A stretch of 64,000 nucleotides of DNA from Iodobacter ciconiae (GCF_003952345.1 NZ_CP034433.1:2170001-2234000), one strand, 5' to 3'. Positions 1 through 10,312 are shown, numbered from the stretch's first letter. Made by a program: numbers and translations. The notes: generated by a model not told the origin, from the sequence alone.

Positions 1-148
1 CCCCCCCCAGAATTTTCATAAAGGTGGATTTACCGCAACCATTTGCGCCAATCAAACCATAGCGGTTGCCATCACCAAATTTTACTGAAACCTTTTCAAA
101 TAAAGGCTTTGCACCAAATTGCATCGTAATATTAAAAGTACTGATCAT
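1..148 (-). CDS. ybiT: ABC-F family ATP-binding protein, YbiT-like (N-terminal part only)
   Basis: The first 49 codons of a gene that runs off the left edge of the window. The translation starts [17 protein letters not shown] and reaches a Walker A motif, GANGCGKST (residues 34-42). This closely resembles the start of YbiT, a cytosolic ABC-F protein with two ATPase domains and no membrane part; such proteins act on the ribosome during translation. The ATG at 148 fits the known N-terminus of the family. The second ATPase half and the linker are outside the window, so assignment to YbiT rather than another ABC-F member rests on N-terminal similarity alone. Confidence 0.8.
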   Translation of the reverse strand, partial: MISTFNITMQFGAKPLFEKVSVKFGDGNRYGLIGANGCGKSTFMKILGG

Positions 149-1011
149 GATCCGTTTACCCTATTTCTGTACACAAACGCCGTTGTATTTAATAAAAAAA
201 TGATTGCTTACCCGCTTCTTAGTACAGAAATGTGATCTGCAATATTCAAAGTACCCGTTTTGATCTGTTCACTATGATCGAGATACAGCATTGCATCTTC
301 TAAAAATATCACCAGCCACTGCCTTAGCGGTGATTCAATCCGCGAAGCATATCAAATACACATTTACCCTGTTTCTTATACCGGCATTGTGATTTGCTTA
401 AAAAATATCTTTTGCCACATTGCCAAACAAAACACAGCAACCCTACACAATGTAGTGATTTTCCTTTTTTCCGCGCACAAGTATCCCCAAGAGCAGCAGG
501 CATATGCTATTGCCAAGCTGAATAACCCATTGCGGCAGCGTAAAGCGGGGGATTTTATCACAGCACAGCCACCAGATCGCCATGCTGTGCATAACCGGCC
601 GATCAGATGCTAAGTGGAAATAGTTAAAACAACGCCACAACGGCATTAATTCCGTAAGCAAGGCTTTAATCAATCAGAGCAGCAACGCTATACTAAAGCG
701 GCATTCTTACTGTTTACCTATACTTATGTGGCACCTACCATTAACAGAAGCTATTTTTTAAATCAGTCACAATGACAATGTAATATTTATTTTCCACCGA
801 CGTAAAACAGCACTGGCATTTGCCATATTACTTAACATAATTAGCCTTCGATAATATGAAGAACAAACTCATTAGGGCGTGTCTATTTTATTTACCACAG
901 CCAAGCAAGGTAGTATCTGTGTGTAACGCTGTATTTTTTACAAAATACTCGATAAAAACAAACTAAGTTAATATTTTTCAACCGCTTTTGTGCAGCAAGG
1001 TAGGGCAAGTA
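149..1011. other. Long intergenic region without a convincing gene
   Basis: About 860 AT-rich bases between the divergent ybiT-like gene and the PilZ-like gene. Short open frames exist on both strands near 380-670, but they overlap each other, lack ribosome binding sites and resemble no family I know. The interval must carry the promoters of both flanking genes. I see no tRNA, clear terminator or repeat here. Confidence 0.5.
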
Positions 1012-2529
1012 ATGTTTGACATCAAAGGCCTTGTAAATTCACTCTTTCAGCACACCCCGCAAGAGGGTGTTTTTGATTTAAAGTCCGCTACTATTTTTAT
1101 GGAAGAGCTACCTGAAAGTGATATTTTGCAGGCACAGATAGAAATTGTAAAAGCATTAAAGCAACTCAATAGCAATCCAAAAATCAGCATAAATGAGCGC
1201 TTCAAGACTATTCCTTACCTCGAAGAAAAAGCCCAGCCACTGCAAAGCCACCTGCTTGATATTTATCACGGCCGCTTAATTGAAGAAGGCACAACCTCCC
1301 ATCAAGTCCTGCCTACGATCTTAAATTTTTGGTATGAAATGGCTACGGGATACTTGAGCTGTATTAAGCAAGGCAGCCAAAAGAAATTTACATCGTCACA
1401 AAAAATAGAATTTTTTACCCTCAGGGCAATGGATCTCTACGCCATCCAGGCCCAGTATTCTTATATGCGCCACTTGGAAATTGACCACCATATCTGGCGC
1501 AATCTTAACCGCCTCTATCTTTTTGCCGAACAGGGTGGTTTTGCAGATAAAACACAGATTAGCCCGGCAAATATCAGTGTTTACCAAATCTACGTACGGA
1601 CATTAATGCTCTCCCTGTCTGCACCGGAAAAAATACAATCTAGGCAAATTGAACTCATCAGCATCTGGCTAAAAAAGTGGACAAGCGAATTTATCTTAGA
1701 AAAAGAGCTAAAACCACACCAGCACTTATTTGCAATTAATATTTCAGGCAGCACTCCACCCAAACGAATCCGCCGGGATATGGTTGGAGAGAACTGGCGC
1801 TACTGGTCTACCAATACAATCACGGCCCAGATTACACAACTTCTTGAACAATATAGCCAGGGTCAATCTCCTGCCTCCTTAGGGCTTCCTGCTGAATCAA
1901 ACTCCCCCTCGAACTTGGAATTATTGCAGACGTTACGTAATTTATGGTCCCGTGATGCCATTACACCGGTAAGAAAACACGAAAGAAAAAGTAATAACAA
2001 ATCAATCCAGGTCATTACTGGCTTGGCAAACATCGTGCCCTTTATTACCCAGCAAGGGAAAGTGGCCGCAAGTAGTGCGGATCAGATCAATGCTGAGAAA
2101 TGGGAGTTGGGTGATGAAAGCAGCAGTGGCTTCGGTTTAAACTACCATAGTGAAACTCAAATTGAAGTGGGTGAGCTTTTAGGCTTAAACCATGTAACAA
2201 ATCATCCATTTACAATTGGAATTGTGCGCCGCTTTCACCGTAGCCAAGAAGGCTTTGTCAGCGTTGGCGTAGAAACACTGACACAAAGCCCAATTATCGT
2301 GGAACTCACCCCCTTACTGTCCGAAGAGAGTACCACCTGTATTTATGCCCCTGAAGGACCTAGCAGCAATCCAGCCCGGTTCCTGATTATTCCTCAGGTG
2401 ATATTTGCAGAACACAGAGAATACAAATTTGCAGCCCAAGGGAAAAACTACCTCATCCGTCTCTCACCTGCACTAGAGCACACCTCCAGCTTTGTTTTAG
2501 CCAAATTTACAGTTCTGGAAAAACTCTAA
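1012..2529 (+). CDS. PilZ-like, probable c-di-GMP-binding protein
   Basis: A 505-aa soluble protein with no signal peptide or membrane segment. The N-terminal ~300 residues are a helical region I do not recognise. The C-terminal third carries the two signature elements of PilZ domains: RKHER (R321 and R325, RxxxR) and DESSSG (residues 368-373, DxSxxG). A strand-rich tail resembling PilZ (GFVSVGVETL) follows. PilZ domains bind c-di-GMP through these residues. The spacing between the two motifs is longer than usual, so ligand binding is a prediction. The ATG at 1012, preceded by an AAGG-containing stretch, is preferred to a TTG eight codons upstream. It stands alone, followed by tRNA-Ser. Confidence 0.6.
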   Translation: MFDIKGLVNSLFQHTPQEGVFDLKSATIFMEELPESDILQAQIEIVKALKQLNSNPKISINERFKTIPYLEEKAQPLQSHLLDIYHGRLIEEGTTSHQVLPTILNFWYEMATGYLSCIKQGSQKKFTSSQKIEFFTLRAMDLYAIQAQYSYMRHLEIDHHIWRNLNRLYLFAEQGGFADKTQISPANISVYQIYVRTLMLSLSAPEKIQSRQIELISIWLKKWTSEFILEKELKPHQHLFAINISGSTPPKRIRRDMVGENWRYWSTNTITAQITQLLEQYSQGQSPASLGLPAESNSPSNLELLQTLRNLWSRDAITPVRKHERKSNNKSIQVITGLANIVPFITQQGKVAASSADQINAEKWELGDESSSGFGLNYHSETQIEVGELLGLNHVTNHPFTIGIVRRFHRSQEGFVSVGVETLTQSPIIVELTPLLSEESTTCIYAPEGPSSNPARFLIIPQVIFAEHREYKFAAQGKNYLIRLSPALEHTSSFVLAKFTVLEKL

Positions 2530-2640
2530 ATGCATATTCTGCCCATGAAATATTTTATTAATTTACACAAAATTCTTTACACATTCTCAAACATTCCACT
2601 ATAATGCGTACCTGTCTGAGTTGCTAAGACTCAGCACGAA

Positions 2641-2730
2641 GGAAGTGTGGCCGAGTGGTTTAAGGCAGCAGTCTTGAAAACTGCCGAGGATGCAAGTCCT
2701 CCGTGGGTTCGAATCCGACCGCTTCCGCCA
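2641..2730 (+). tRNA. tRNA-Ser (anticodon TGA)
   Basis: A 90-nt class II tRNA. The acceptor stem GGAAGTG pairs with CGCTTCC, and the CCA end is encoded at 2728-2730. The anticodon stem GCAGT/ACTGC encloses CTTGAAA with anticodon TGA (2675-2677), reading UCA codons. The long variable arm is typical of serine tRNAs, and the T-loop GGTTCGAATCC is canonical. Confidence 0.97.
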
Positions 2731-2740
2731 GGATTCAAGA

Positions 2741-2774
2741 AAATCCCCTGATGAAAATCAGGGGATTTTTTTTG
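2741..2774 (+). terminator. Rho-independent terminator of tRNA-Ser
   Basis: A perfect 12-bp stem (AAATCCCCTGAT / ATCAGGGGATTT) with a 4-nt loop, followed directly by a T-run, 10 bases after the tRNA CCA end. Confidence 0.9.
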
Positions 2775-2824
2775 TCTATTAACTCAAAACACGGCGTAGA
2801 CTATCAAAGACACCAATCTACCCA

Positions 2825-2854
2825 TAAAAAAAACCCCACCAAAGTGGGGTTTTG
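2825..2854 (-). terminator. Rho-independent terminator of the first porin gene
   Basis: Hairpin AAAACCCCAC / GTGGGGTTTT with a run of seven T on the minus strand, about 30 bases beyond the porin stop codon. It ends transcription leftward and also separates the porin from the convergent tRNA-Ser unit. Confidence 0.88.
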
Positions 2855-2882
2855 AGTAGATTTTAGATGCAGACCTAAACGA

Positions 2883-3986
2883 TTAGAAACCAGTCCATGT
2901 GCCAACAGTAATACGTGCGCTGTTACCAGAATCAGGAGTCGAGCCATCAAAGTGGGTCGATGCTTTAGAATCATACTTATGATAGCGGCCTTGCACGAAG
3001 AATTGAGTATTCTTCGACAACATGTAACCCCACTGACCAGCAAACTGCTGAACACCAGAATCAAGCTTGTCACGACCACCATTGGCAATACGAACACCAC
3101 CGGCTAACTTAGCATCCATAATTTGCTGATAGCTAACATTGATGCTGTTTTTGCCGAAGTTATAGCCACCACCAATCAGCCACTGTCCCACATCCAGAGA
3201 AGATGTGCCAGCGCCGTACTTAACGTAATTACGCTTGTAAAGTGCGCGAACATTGAAATCACCAAATGTTGCACGACCGCCCAAAAATGCTAAGCGAGTT
3301 TCGTTACCAGCCTCTGTGACATCAGCCCAGTCAGCCGGTCCGTTGCCACTTGCCAGTGCCATTTGTACGAATGCGCGGTCATTTTGAAGCTGGTAACCAC
3401 CATCAATATTAAAGTTAGCAAATGCTACATTACCGGTCAGATCATAAGCATAAGTATTAGTATCACCCTTGCCAGCAACGCCTGCTTTATCACCAATTTT
3501 ATACTGAGCCGCAAAAGAAACAGGGCCAAACTTAGGTGACATATAGTTCAGGGAATCTTTCCACTTGTCTGGTGAAGTACCAAAGTCAGCAAGCAAGTTA
3601 CCAGACCCGTTCACGCCATACGGCCAGTCAAGCACATTCAGGTAAGAATTAACAAACTGTGTACCCGCACGCAGTTCACCCCAGCCGCCAGCATAACCAA
3701 TCCAAGCCTCACGGCCACCAAAAGTATCATAACGGTAGTCAGTTGCTACTTTCTGGGCAACACGCCATTTCAGCTTGCTGCCGTTATCAAGCTGATCAGA
3801 ACCATCAATATTGATAACAATTGCTGTTTCTTCGTACAACTCACCACCAGATGACGATGCACCTGTTGAGCGGTTTGTACCGAACATCAGGTCCATTTCA
3901 GCCGAGCCGTTAATAGATACATCAGCAAAAGCTGGCGTAGAACATGCTGCAGCAACAGCAGCAACGATCAGAGCACGTTTAAACAT
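2883..3986 (-). CDS. Gram-negative general porin (outer membrane)
   Basis: 367 aa, a trimeric beta-barrel porin of the betaproteobacterial type that lets small hydrophilic solutes cross the outer membrane. Residues 1-21 form a signal peptide (MFKRALIVAAVAAACSTPAFA) with an AFA cleavage site. The mature protein begins with DVSINGSAEMD, typical of these porins. It shows alternating amphipathic strands and ends in the aromatic C-terminal signature GTWTGF recognised by the BAM machinery. The neighbouring gene upstream on the same strand encodes a paralogue (364 aa) with the same start and end motifs. A separate terminator follows each, so they are probably transcribed independently. Confidence 0.92.
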   Translation of the reverse strand: MFKRALIVAAVAAACSTPAFADVSINGSAEMDLMFGTNRSTGASSSGGELYEETAIVINIDGSDQLDNGSKLKWRVAQKVATDYRYDTFGGREAWIGYAGGWGELRAGTQFVNSYLNVLDWPYGVNGSGNLLADFGTSPDKWKDSLNYMSPKFGPVSFAAQYKIGDKAGVAGKGDTNTYAYDLTGNVAFANFNIDGGYQLQNDRAFVQMALASGNGPADWADVTEAGNETRLAFLGGRATFGDFNVRALYKRNYVKYGAGTSSLDVGQWLIGGGYNFGKNSINVSYQQIMDAKLAGGVRIANGGRDKLDSGVQQFAGQWGYMLSKNTQFFVQGRYHKYDSKASTHFDGSTPDSGNSARITVGTWTGF

Positions 3987-4177
3987 TATTCATCTCTCTC
4001 TAAAAGGGAATATGGTTTTTTTGACTTCACTACATCAAGGCATATTTGCTTGTGTTACGAAGCAAGAATACTCAATAGGTAGAAACCCATGCAATATTGC
4101 GTCGCATATCTGCAACATTGTGTATCCAACGTACAACAAAACCCTTACTAGAGTGACGTAAATGCTAGCACGCACAA

Positions 4178-4212
4178 AAAACGCCACGACTTTCATCGTG
4201 GCGTTTTTTTAA
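4178..4212 (-). terminator. Bidirectional-looking terminator after the second porin
   Basis: Stem ACGCCACGA / TCGTGGCGT with A- and T-runs on both sides, so it has a poly-U tail in either direction. It lies about 60 bases downstream of the 364-aa porin gene on the minus strand. Confidence 0.85.
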
Positions 4213-4270
4213 ACTTAAAGCGCCAGGCCCGCACCGAATACCAGCCTGTTGCTTAGTGGCAGGTTCTAAA

Positions 4271-5365
4271 TTAGAACGCTGTCCATGTACCTACTAACAG
4301 ACGTGTAGAGTCTTTCTTGTCTGAATTAAGAGCAAAGCCATCAAGTTGTGCAGTACGTGTCATTACACTAGCATTACCAGCAGTATCCAGCATGTGGTGA
4401 CGAACTTGAGCGAAGGCAACAGAGTTCTTAGACAGCTTGTAGTTGTACTGAGCATTGATTACATTCATACCGTCATCACGCTTAGCACCATCAGTTTTGC
4501 TATCTTGAACGCGCTGATAACCCAGGTTGAAGTTGTTCTTACCCATGGTATAACCACCAGCCAGCAAGAATTGATCAACAGCAGTCTTATCACCAGCAAC
4601 AGCCAACTCTACATCGCCATTCCACTCGTTACGCTTGTAACCAGCAGCCAGGTCAAATGCACCCATCTTGTATTTAACATCAAGGTTGTATGTACGCAGT
4701 TTATTTTCTGCACCAGTACCTACAGTAAAGTCACCCGAACTACCCCACGTTTTACCACCGAATATCTTTGCTTTGGAAGAAGCATTCGCGTTATTTTGAG
4801 CTTCAGCAATACCAGCATCAATATCAAAACCGTAGCCCATGTAGTTAGCAGTCAATTCCATAGCACGGGCTGAGTTACGACCATTACCTAAATCATACTG
4901 ACCAGCAAAGCTGAAGCCGCTAAACTTAGGTGAGAAGTAGGTTATGGCGTTTGCGTATTGAACTTGCTGCGAACCAAAATCAGCCCACAAGTTACCTTGG
5001 CCTGAAGATGCAAAACCATCTAACTCACGGTATTGGTTAGAGAACTGGTTACCGAAACGAACTTCACCAAACTGAGTTGCGTAACCAATCCAAGCCTCAC
5101 GCTGACCAAAGCTGTCATAACGACCTGGAGTTTCTACTTTCTGAGCCAGGCGCCATTTCAGTGTATCGCCAGAATCCAGCTTATCAGTGCCATCAATATT
5201 TACAACAACGGCAACTTCTTCAGCAACTTTGCCATCGCCCTTTGCATTCTGGTTAGTCTTGTACATCAAGTCCATTTCAGCAGAACCGCTGATTGTTACA
5301 TCTGCGAATGCAGGAGCTGCAAACATTGCGGATACGGCAGTAGCGATAAGAACGCGCTTAAACAT
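4271..5365 (-). CDS. Gram-negative general porin, paralogue
   Basis: 364 aa, same family as the adjacent 367-aa porin. It has a signal peptide MFKRVLIATAVSAMFAAPAFA, mature start DVTISGSAEMDLMYKTN, a repetitive beta-strand pattern throughout and C-terminal GTWTAF. The shared MFKR start, SAEMDLM segment, WRLAQKVE/WRVAQKVA segment and EAWIGYA segment indicate tandem duplication followed by divergence of the loops. An AGG-containing stretch precedes the ATG. The two paralogues may be differentially regulated, but no operator can be read from the sequence. Confidence 0.92.
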   Translation of the reverse strand: MFKRVLIATAVSAMFAAPAFADVTISGSAEMDLMYKTNQNAKGDGKVAEEVAVVVNIDGTDKLDSGDTLKWRLAQKVETPGRYDSFGQREAWIGYATQFGEVRFGNQFSNQYRELDGFASSGQGNLWADFGSQQVQYANAITYFSPKFSGFSFAGQYDLGNGRNSARAMELTANYMGYGFDIDAGIAEAQNNANASSKAKIFGGKTWGSSGDFTVGTGAENKLRTYNLDVKYKMGAFDLAAGYKRNEWNGDVELAVAGDKTAVDQFLLAGGYTMGKNNFNLGYQRVQDSKTDGAKRDDGMNVINAQYNYKLSKNSVAFAQVRHHMLDTAGNASVMTRTAQLDGFALNSDKKDSTRLLVGTWTAF

Positions 5366-6173
5366 ACTGAGATTCCTTTATCAATTTTAGAGCCACGAAT
5401 TCAATTATTTAAATTCGGATCCATAGGATTTGAAAGACCACTCAGCAGCGCATTTTTATTTTAAAGCCAACTCAGCAAACGGCTGAATCTACTTAATAAA
5501 AAATCAAGCGAGCTAAGTGCTCCGAAGCCCGTATATAACCACAGCGTTTAATTTTGTTCTGCTGTAAAAATACCAAACCCTTATAAGTAAAAATACCAAT
5601 AAAACATCACATTGCCCTATACTAGGTAATAGACCTTATTATTGAAATAATCGAGCGCAAAATATATAAATAAAAGAATAAAATCCGGTTGTTTTTTACA
5701 ATAAATAGCACAAATATTCACAACATTAAACATAAAAAAAGATATATGTAAAACCAAATAAACACCTTCAAAAAAATTAAATACGGTCGATTAATTTCAT
5801 TCCTGTTTTTCCTGGAGCAATCTATAAAGCAATAAAATCTGGCCCTATATCGACCTACGCCACAGAAAGAAATCAGGCCTTCCACCATGTTAAGTTGTAT
5901 ATTTACAACGTTTTTTCACTTTAAAACCAACACAATAAATGAGCAGGTTTCTGTTTATCTCAATAGCAGCCAGGTTGCTCTGCCCTATTTTTAGGATCCA
6001 GAACACGTCAGAACACAAACCGGCAGGCATCACACACAGACAAAAACCAGCGTGCACACGGCAAGGCAGCTCTCATACACCATTTTCCATTTTTCTGGAT
6101 AAAGCACCCTCAAACGGCTTAAATTGCTTAAAACCACCATAGAGCTGCTTGATAGGGCAAGAAAAGCACAGAC
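5366..6173. other. AT-rich intergenic region upstream of the porin
   Basis: About 800 bases between the porin start and the gap terminator. The sequence is strikingly AT-rich from about 5560 to 5780 and must contain the porin promoter. Short open frames around 5939-6221 lack ribosome binding sites and recognisable sequence. I see no RNA gene here. Confidence 0.45.
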
Positions 6174-6202
6174 AAAAAAATACCCGCATCGCTGCGGGTA
6201 TC
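6174..6202 (-). terminator. Rho-independent terminator of gap
   Basis: Stem ATACCCGCA/TGCGGGTAT with seven T on the minus strand, about 30 bases beyond the gap stop codon. Confidence 0.9.
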
Positions 6203-6229
6203 TTATTAAAGCACTACTCAAAGTACTTA

Positions 6230-7246
6230 TTATTTAGCATTCCACAAAGCTTTGGTCGTATCGAGCATACGGTTAGAGAAGCCCCACTCGTTGTCGTACC
6301 AGGACAGCACTTTCACCAAAGTACCACCGGACACCTTAGTTTGCGATGCTTCGTAGGTAGAAGACGCTGAATCGTGATTAAAATCGATCGATACCAGTGG
6401 CAGATCGTTATAGTTCAACACGCCTTTCATCGGGCCTTCAGATGCTTCTTTCATGATCTGGTTAATTTCCTCAACTGTCGTTGCACGAGCAGCCGTGAAA
6501 GTCAGATCAACCAAAGAAACATTAATCGTTGGTACGCGAACAGCAAAACCATCCAGCTTGCCTTTCAGCTCGGGCAATACCAGTGCAACTGCCGCGGCAG
6601 CGCCAGTCTTGGTTGGAATCATCGAATGCGTTGCTGAACGGGCACGACGCAGATCTTCGTGATAAACGTCTGTCAGAACCTGATCATTGGTGTAGCTGTG
6701 GATTGTGGTCATCAAACCGGAAACAAGACCGATTTTATCGTTCAGTGGCTTAACCAGCGGCGCAAGGCAGTTGGTGGTGCATGAAGCGTTAGAAATAACA
6801 GTATCAGTGGCTTTCAGCGTGTCGTGGTTTACACCGAACACGATGGTGGCATCCACATCATTACCGCCTGGTGCAGAAATAATCACTTTTTTCGCGCCGG
6901 CAGTAATGTGCGCTGATGCCTTTGCTTTGCTGGCAAAGAAGCCGGTACACTCCATCACCACATCCACGCCGATTTCTGCCCATGGCAAATCAGCAGGATT
7001 ACGCTGAGCACAAACGCGAATTTTGTCGCCGTTTACGATCATAAAATCGCCATCTACAGATACTTTGCCAGCAAATTTGCCATGCACTGTATCGTATTGT
7101 GTCAGGTGAGCGTTAGTTTTTGCATCGCCTAAATCGTTAATAGCCACGATTTGGAATTCATCAGTACGGCCAGATTCATACAAAGCGCGCAGTACATTGC
7201 GACCGATACGACCATAGCCGTTAATTGCGATACGAATTGCTGCCAT
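6230..7246 (-). CDS. gap: Glyceraldehyde-3-phosphate dehydrogenase, type I
   Basis: 338 aa. It oxidises glyceraldehyde-3-phosphate to 1,3-bisphosphoglycerate with NAD+ and phosphate in the cytosol (lower glycolysis and Entner-Doudoroff). The N-terminal Rossmann start is [13 protein letters not shown]. The active-site motif SNASCTTNC has its catalytic cysteine at residue 156. The C-terminal [12 protein letters not shown] is typical. The ATG at 7246 has GGGAG upstream; an in-frame extension beginning MIFFYARPG lacks family similarity. It lies beside the eda/edd genes, consistent with a coordinated sugar-catabolism locus. Confidence 0.96.
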   Translation of the reverse strand: MAAIRIAINGYGRIGRNVLRALYESGRTDEFQIVAINDLGDAKTNAHLTQYDTVHGKFAGKVSVDGDFMIVNGDKIRVCAQRNPADLPWAEIGVDVVMECTGFFASKAKASAHITAGAKKVIISAPGGNDVDATIVFGVNHDTLKATDTVISNASCTTNCLAPLVKPLNDKIGLVSGLMTTIHSYTNDQVLTDVYHEDLRRARSATHSMIPTKTGAAAAVALVLPELKGKLDGFAVRVPTINVSLVDLTFTAARATTVEEINQIMKEASEGPMKGVLNYNDLPLVSIDFNHDSASSTYEASQTKVSGGTLVKVLSWYDNEWGFSNRMLDTTKALWNAK

Positions 7247-7410
7247 TGCCTCGTGCTCCCCAGTGAGTTCAGAAAAAGCGCGTCCCCTACCGGGCCGCGC
7301 ATAAAAAAAAATCAAGAATAGAGAATACCCAGCTGTCGTCCTGCTGACGATATGGCTATTCCCTATAAAACATGAAATATTGATATAAATCGTAACTTAC
7401 AAACGGTTTT

Positions 7411-7459
7411 TATACCCACACAGGCCCAAAACCGAGCCTGGCAATAATGCGTGGGTATA
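7411..7459. repeat. Imperfect inverted repeat downstream of eda
   Basis: ATACCCAC (7412-7419) pairs with GTGGGTAT (7451-7458), with an inner CAGGC (7421-7425)/GCCTG (7436-7440). No T-run follows on the minus strand, so it is not a classical terminator for eda. It could be an mRNA 3' structure or an operator in the gap upstream region. Confidence 0.4.
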
Positions 7460-7473
7460 ATCCTCTAAGTTAA

Positions 7474-8097
7474 TTACTTTGCAAATGCTGCGGCTGCACG
7501 AGCCAGTGCGGTAATCCCCGCCCAGTCACCAGCGGCAACCATTTCCTTAGGGGCGAGCCACGATCCACCCACGCACCCAACATTTGGCATAGCCAATAAT
7601 TTAGGAGCCGACTCTGGACTTACTCCACCCGTTGGGCAAAATAAAATTTGCGGCAAAGGGCCACCCATTGCTTTGAGCATACCCATGCTCCCCGCTTGCT
7701 CTGCCGGGAATAATTTCAGGGCGTCAAAGCCTTCTTCCAGCGCAGCAATTGCCTCGGATGGGGTCATCACACCAGGCAGCAGCTCAATTTTTGCAGCACG
7801 GGCAGCGGCAGCCAGTGTAGGCGTCAGGCCCGGCGTTACTGCAAACACCGCACCAGCTGCCTTAGCTTGCGCAAACTGCTCAGGGCGCACCACAGTACCG
7901 ACGCCCACAATGGCACCCGGCACATTATCAACAATGGCGCGCACCGCAGCCAGAGCCGCATCGGTACGTAAAGTGACTTCCAGGACACGAATACCACCAT
8001 CAACCAGAGCCTGAGCCAGCGGAACTGCGTGTTCGACTTTCTCGATTACCAAAACCGGCATCACCGGACAAGAGCGCATGATTTCGCGAATTTGCAT
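7474..8097 (-). CDS. eda: KDPG aldolase (2-dehydro-3-deoxyphosphogluconate aldolase)
   Basis: 207 aa, class I aldolase that splits 2-keto-3-deoxy-6-phosphogluconate into pyruvate and glyceraldehyde-3-phosphate, the last step of the Entner-Doudoroff pathway. It has the active-site glutamate motif VLEVTLRT and the Schiff-base lysine in LKLFPAE. The C-terminal glycine motif PTGGVSPE binds phosphate. The ATG at 8097 has AGGAAG upstream; the in-frame extension beginning MGITQ is not family sequence. It follows edd on the same strand with a 156-base gap containing a 10-bp hairpin. Confidence 0.95.
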   Translation of the reverse strand: MQIREIMRSCPVMPVLVIEKVEHAVPLAQALVDGGIRVLEVTLRTDAALAAVRAIVDNVPGAIVGVGTVVRPEQFAQAKAAGAVFAVTPGLTPTLAAAARAAKIELLPGVMTPSEAIAALEEGFDALKLFPAEQAGSMGMLKAMGGPLPQILFCPTGGVSPESAPKLLAMPNVGCVGGSWLAPKEMVAAGDWAGITALARAAAAFAK

Positions 8098-8188
8098 GGG
8101 TTTGTTCTTCCTGTTCTGTAAATTATTAGATGTGTGGGATGGGAGGAGCTGAGTGATACCCATCAGTAATAACGATTCGATGAGTATC

Positions 8189-8222
8189 TTGCCGGGTGCA
8201 GATATTTTGTATCACCCGGCAA
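8189..8222. repeat. 10-bp hairpin between edd and eda
   Basis: TTGCCGGGTG (8189-8198) and CACCCGGCAA (8213-8222) can pair around a 14-nt loop. It has no poly-T tail on the minus strand. It may stabilise the edd mRNA end or reduce read-through into eda. Confidence 0.5.
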
Positions 8223-8253
8223 AGCCCCCCCATCAAAAAAACGATTTAACTAA

Positions 8254-10080
8254 TTAATGAGCCAAACCCATGCTGATTGCGCCTTCTTCAGCACCGGTTG
8301 CTGCAGAGCGGAATGTAGCGAACAGCTCACGGCCCATTCCATGCTCGTTGGCAGACAGATCTGCAGTATCCACAGTGCGAGCAGCCCATTCAGCCGCATC
8401 AACTTTCGCTTCAACCACGCCAGCATCTGCATCAAGGCGGATGATATCGCCATTTCTAACTTTGCCCAGCGGCCCGCCGTTTAAAACTTCCGGCGTCATA
8501 TGAATAGCCGAAGGCACTTTGCCCGATGCTCCCGACATACGGCCGTCGGTCACCAAGGCCACTTTAAAACCACGATCCTGCAACAACCCCAACACAGGAG
8601 TGAGCTTATGCAACTCTGGCATTCCATTAGCACGCGGCCCCTGGAAACGCAGAACCGCCACAAAGTCTTTTTCCAGCTCGCCACGTTTAAACGCGGCCAG
8701 CACATCATCCTGATCGTCAAACACAATTGCGGGCGCTTCTACACAGCGATTTTCTGGCTTAACCGCAGAAATTTTAATCACAGAGCGGCCCAGGTTGCCC
8801 GCCAGCAAACGTAAACCGCCATCTGCACTAAACGGGTTGCTTGCATGGCGAACAACGTTGTCATCCACAGGCTCGAGCGGTGCAGCTCGCCACACCGCCT
8901 TGCCATCTTCCCCTAGGAAAGGCTCGTTGGCATAAGGCCGTAAGCTTTTACCAGCAACTGTCAGCACATCTTCGTGCAGCAAGCCTGCATCCAGCAATTC
9001 GCGAATTAGAAAACCCATGCCACCGGCAGCATGGAAATGATTTACATCAGCCGAGCCATTTGGATAAATTTTTGCGAGCAAGGGAATAATGGCAGACAAA
9101 TCATCGAAATCACTCCAGTCGATAATAATACCCGCAGCACGAGCGATCGCAATCATATGAATAGTGTGATTGGTCGAGCCGCCCGTTGCAAGCAAGCCAA
9201 CAATGCCATTCACAATGCATTTCTCATCCACTACTTTACCAACCGGTGTAAATTCATCGCCTCTGTAAGTGATAGCGATCGCACGCTGTGCCGCTGCAAC
9301 AGTCAGGGCATCACGTAAGGGAGTGCCTGGATTAACGAAAGCTGCACCAGGTAAATGCAAGCCCATCACTTCCATCAGCATTTGATTTGAATTAGCGGTC
9401 CCGAAAAAAGTACATGTCCCCGCACCGTGATAAGAACCCTCTTCGGAGGCCAGCAGTTCTTCACGGCCGCATTTGCCTTCGGCAAATAACTGGCGCGCTT
9501 TCGCTTTTTCACTATTGGCAATGCCCGATGTCATCGGGCCCGCAGGCACAAATACTGTTGGCAAATGACCAAATTGCAAAGCCCCAATCAATAAACCCGG
9601 CACAATTTTGTCGCAAACACCAAGGCAAACCACGCTATCAAACACATTGTGAGACAGGCCCACAGCAGTGGACATGGCAATCACATCGCGGCTAAACAGA
9701 CTAAGCTCCATGCCTGGCTGACCTTGGGTCACACCGTCACACATGGCAGGCACGCCACCGGCAAACTGTGCTGTTGCGCCCGACAGGCGCACTGCTTCTT
9801 TAATAATTGCAGGGAACATTTCAAACGGCTGATGTGCCGACAGCATATCGTTATATGCGGAGACGATTCCCAAATTGGGCTGGCGCATCTCACGCATCAT
9901 AATTTTATCTGTTTCCGGTGCCGCAGCCCAGGCATGAGCCTGGTTCGTACAGGCTAAGCCTTTACGTAGCGGCTCCTTACTGGCAGCCTTTTCAAGACGG
10001 GCTAAATAACGAGAGCGAGGACCCTGGCTTCTTGCGATAATACGCGCAGTGACTTCGGCAAGCTTAGGATGAACAGACAT
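8254..10080 (-). CDS. edd: 6-phosphogluconate dehydratase
   Basis: 608 aa, IlvD/Edd family iron-sulfur dehydratase converting 6-phosphogluconate to KDPG, the committing step of the Entner-Doudoroff pathway. Family motifs are present: the cysteine-containing segments [15 protein letters not shown] and [11 protein letters not shown] that help bind the [4Fe-4S] cluster, [13 protein letters not shown], and the C-terminal [15 protein letters not shown]. Length matches the family. The ATG at 10080 is preceded by CGGAG; a TTG two codons upstream is less likely. It is divergent from zwf across a 306-base interval that holds two HexR-like palindromes. Confidence 0.96.
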   Translation of the reverse strand: MSVHPKLAEVTARIIARSQGPRSRYLARLEKAASKEPLRKGLACTNQAHAWAAAPETDKIMMREMRQPNLGIVSAYNDMLSAHQPFEMFPAIIKEAVRLSGATAQFAGGVPAMCDGVTQGQPGMELSLFSRDVIAMSTAVGLSHNVFDSVVCLGVCDKIVPGLLIGALQFGHLPTVFVPAGPMTSGIANSEKAKARQLFAEGKCGREELLASEEGSYHGAGTCTFFGTANSNQMLMEVMGLHLPGAAFVNPGTPLRDALTVAAAQRAIAITYRGDEFTPVGKVVDEKCIVNGIVGLLATGGSTNHTIHMIAIARAAGIIIDWSDFDDLSAIIPLLAKIYPNGSADVNHFHAAGGMGFLIRELLDAGLLHEDVLTVAGKSLRPYANEPFLGEDGKAVWRAAPLEPVDDNVVRHASNPFSADGGLRLLAGNLGRSVIKISAVKPENRCVEAPAIVFDDQDDVLAAFKRGELEKDFVAVLRFQGPRANGMPELHKLTPVLGLLQDRGFKVALVTDGRMSGASGKVPSAIHMTPEVLNGGPLGKVRNGDIIRLDADAGVVEAKVDAAEWAARTVDTADLSANEHGMGRELFATFRSAATGAEEGAISMGLAH

Positions 10081-10142
10081 AGACAAAGACTCCGAGTTAC
10101 GGCGCGATCACGGCACGCCACGTACATTTCTGTAAAATTGAC

Positions 10143-10157
10143 CGTAGTTTTACTACA
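10143..10157. promoter_or_regulatory. Candidate HexR operator, edd side
   Basis: CGTAGTTTTACTACA is a near-perfect palindrome fitting the known proteobacterial HexR consensus (TGTA-R-T...TTACA type). It lies 63 bases upstream of the edd ATG. Assignment rests on this match and on hexR lying in the same locus. Confidence 0.6.
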
Positions 10158-10312
10158 AAGCACCTATAACTTCAACCGCAGCGGCCTGGAAATTTCATTT
10201 CATTGCGCTGCATCAATAGTCAACATTTACACAGGGTTACCATTCTACGCTACGTGTTAACCCCCATCATTAAGAGACCTTGGCGAATTTCGTTTGCGCC
10301 GCTATTTAGCTG

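Noticed and set aside
376..673. Three overlapping short open frames on both strands left of the PilZ-like gene
   Set aside because: No ribosome binding sites, no recognisable family, and they overlap one another in different frames; chance open frames in an AT-rich gap.
5939..6221. Short open frames upstream of the gap terminator
   Set aside because: No binding site or family similarity; they overlap each other on opposite strands.
7380..7400. HexR site upstream of gap (TTGTAAGTTACGA on the minus strand)
   Set aside because: The half-sites are too close together to fit the 15-bp HexR palindrome.
7411..7459. Terminator of eda
   Set aside because: Stable inverted repeat but no T-run in the direction of transcription.
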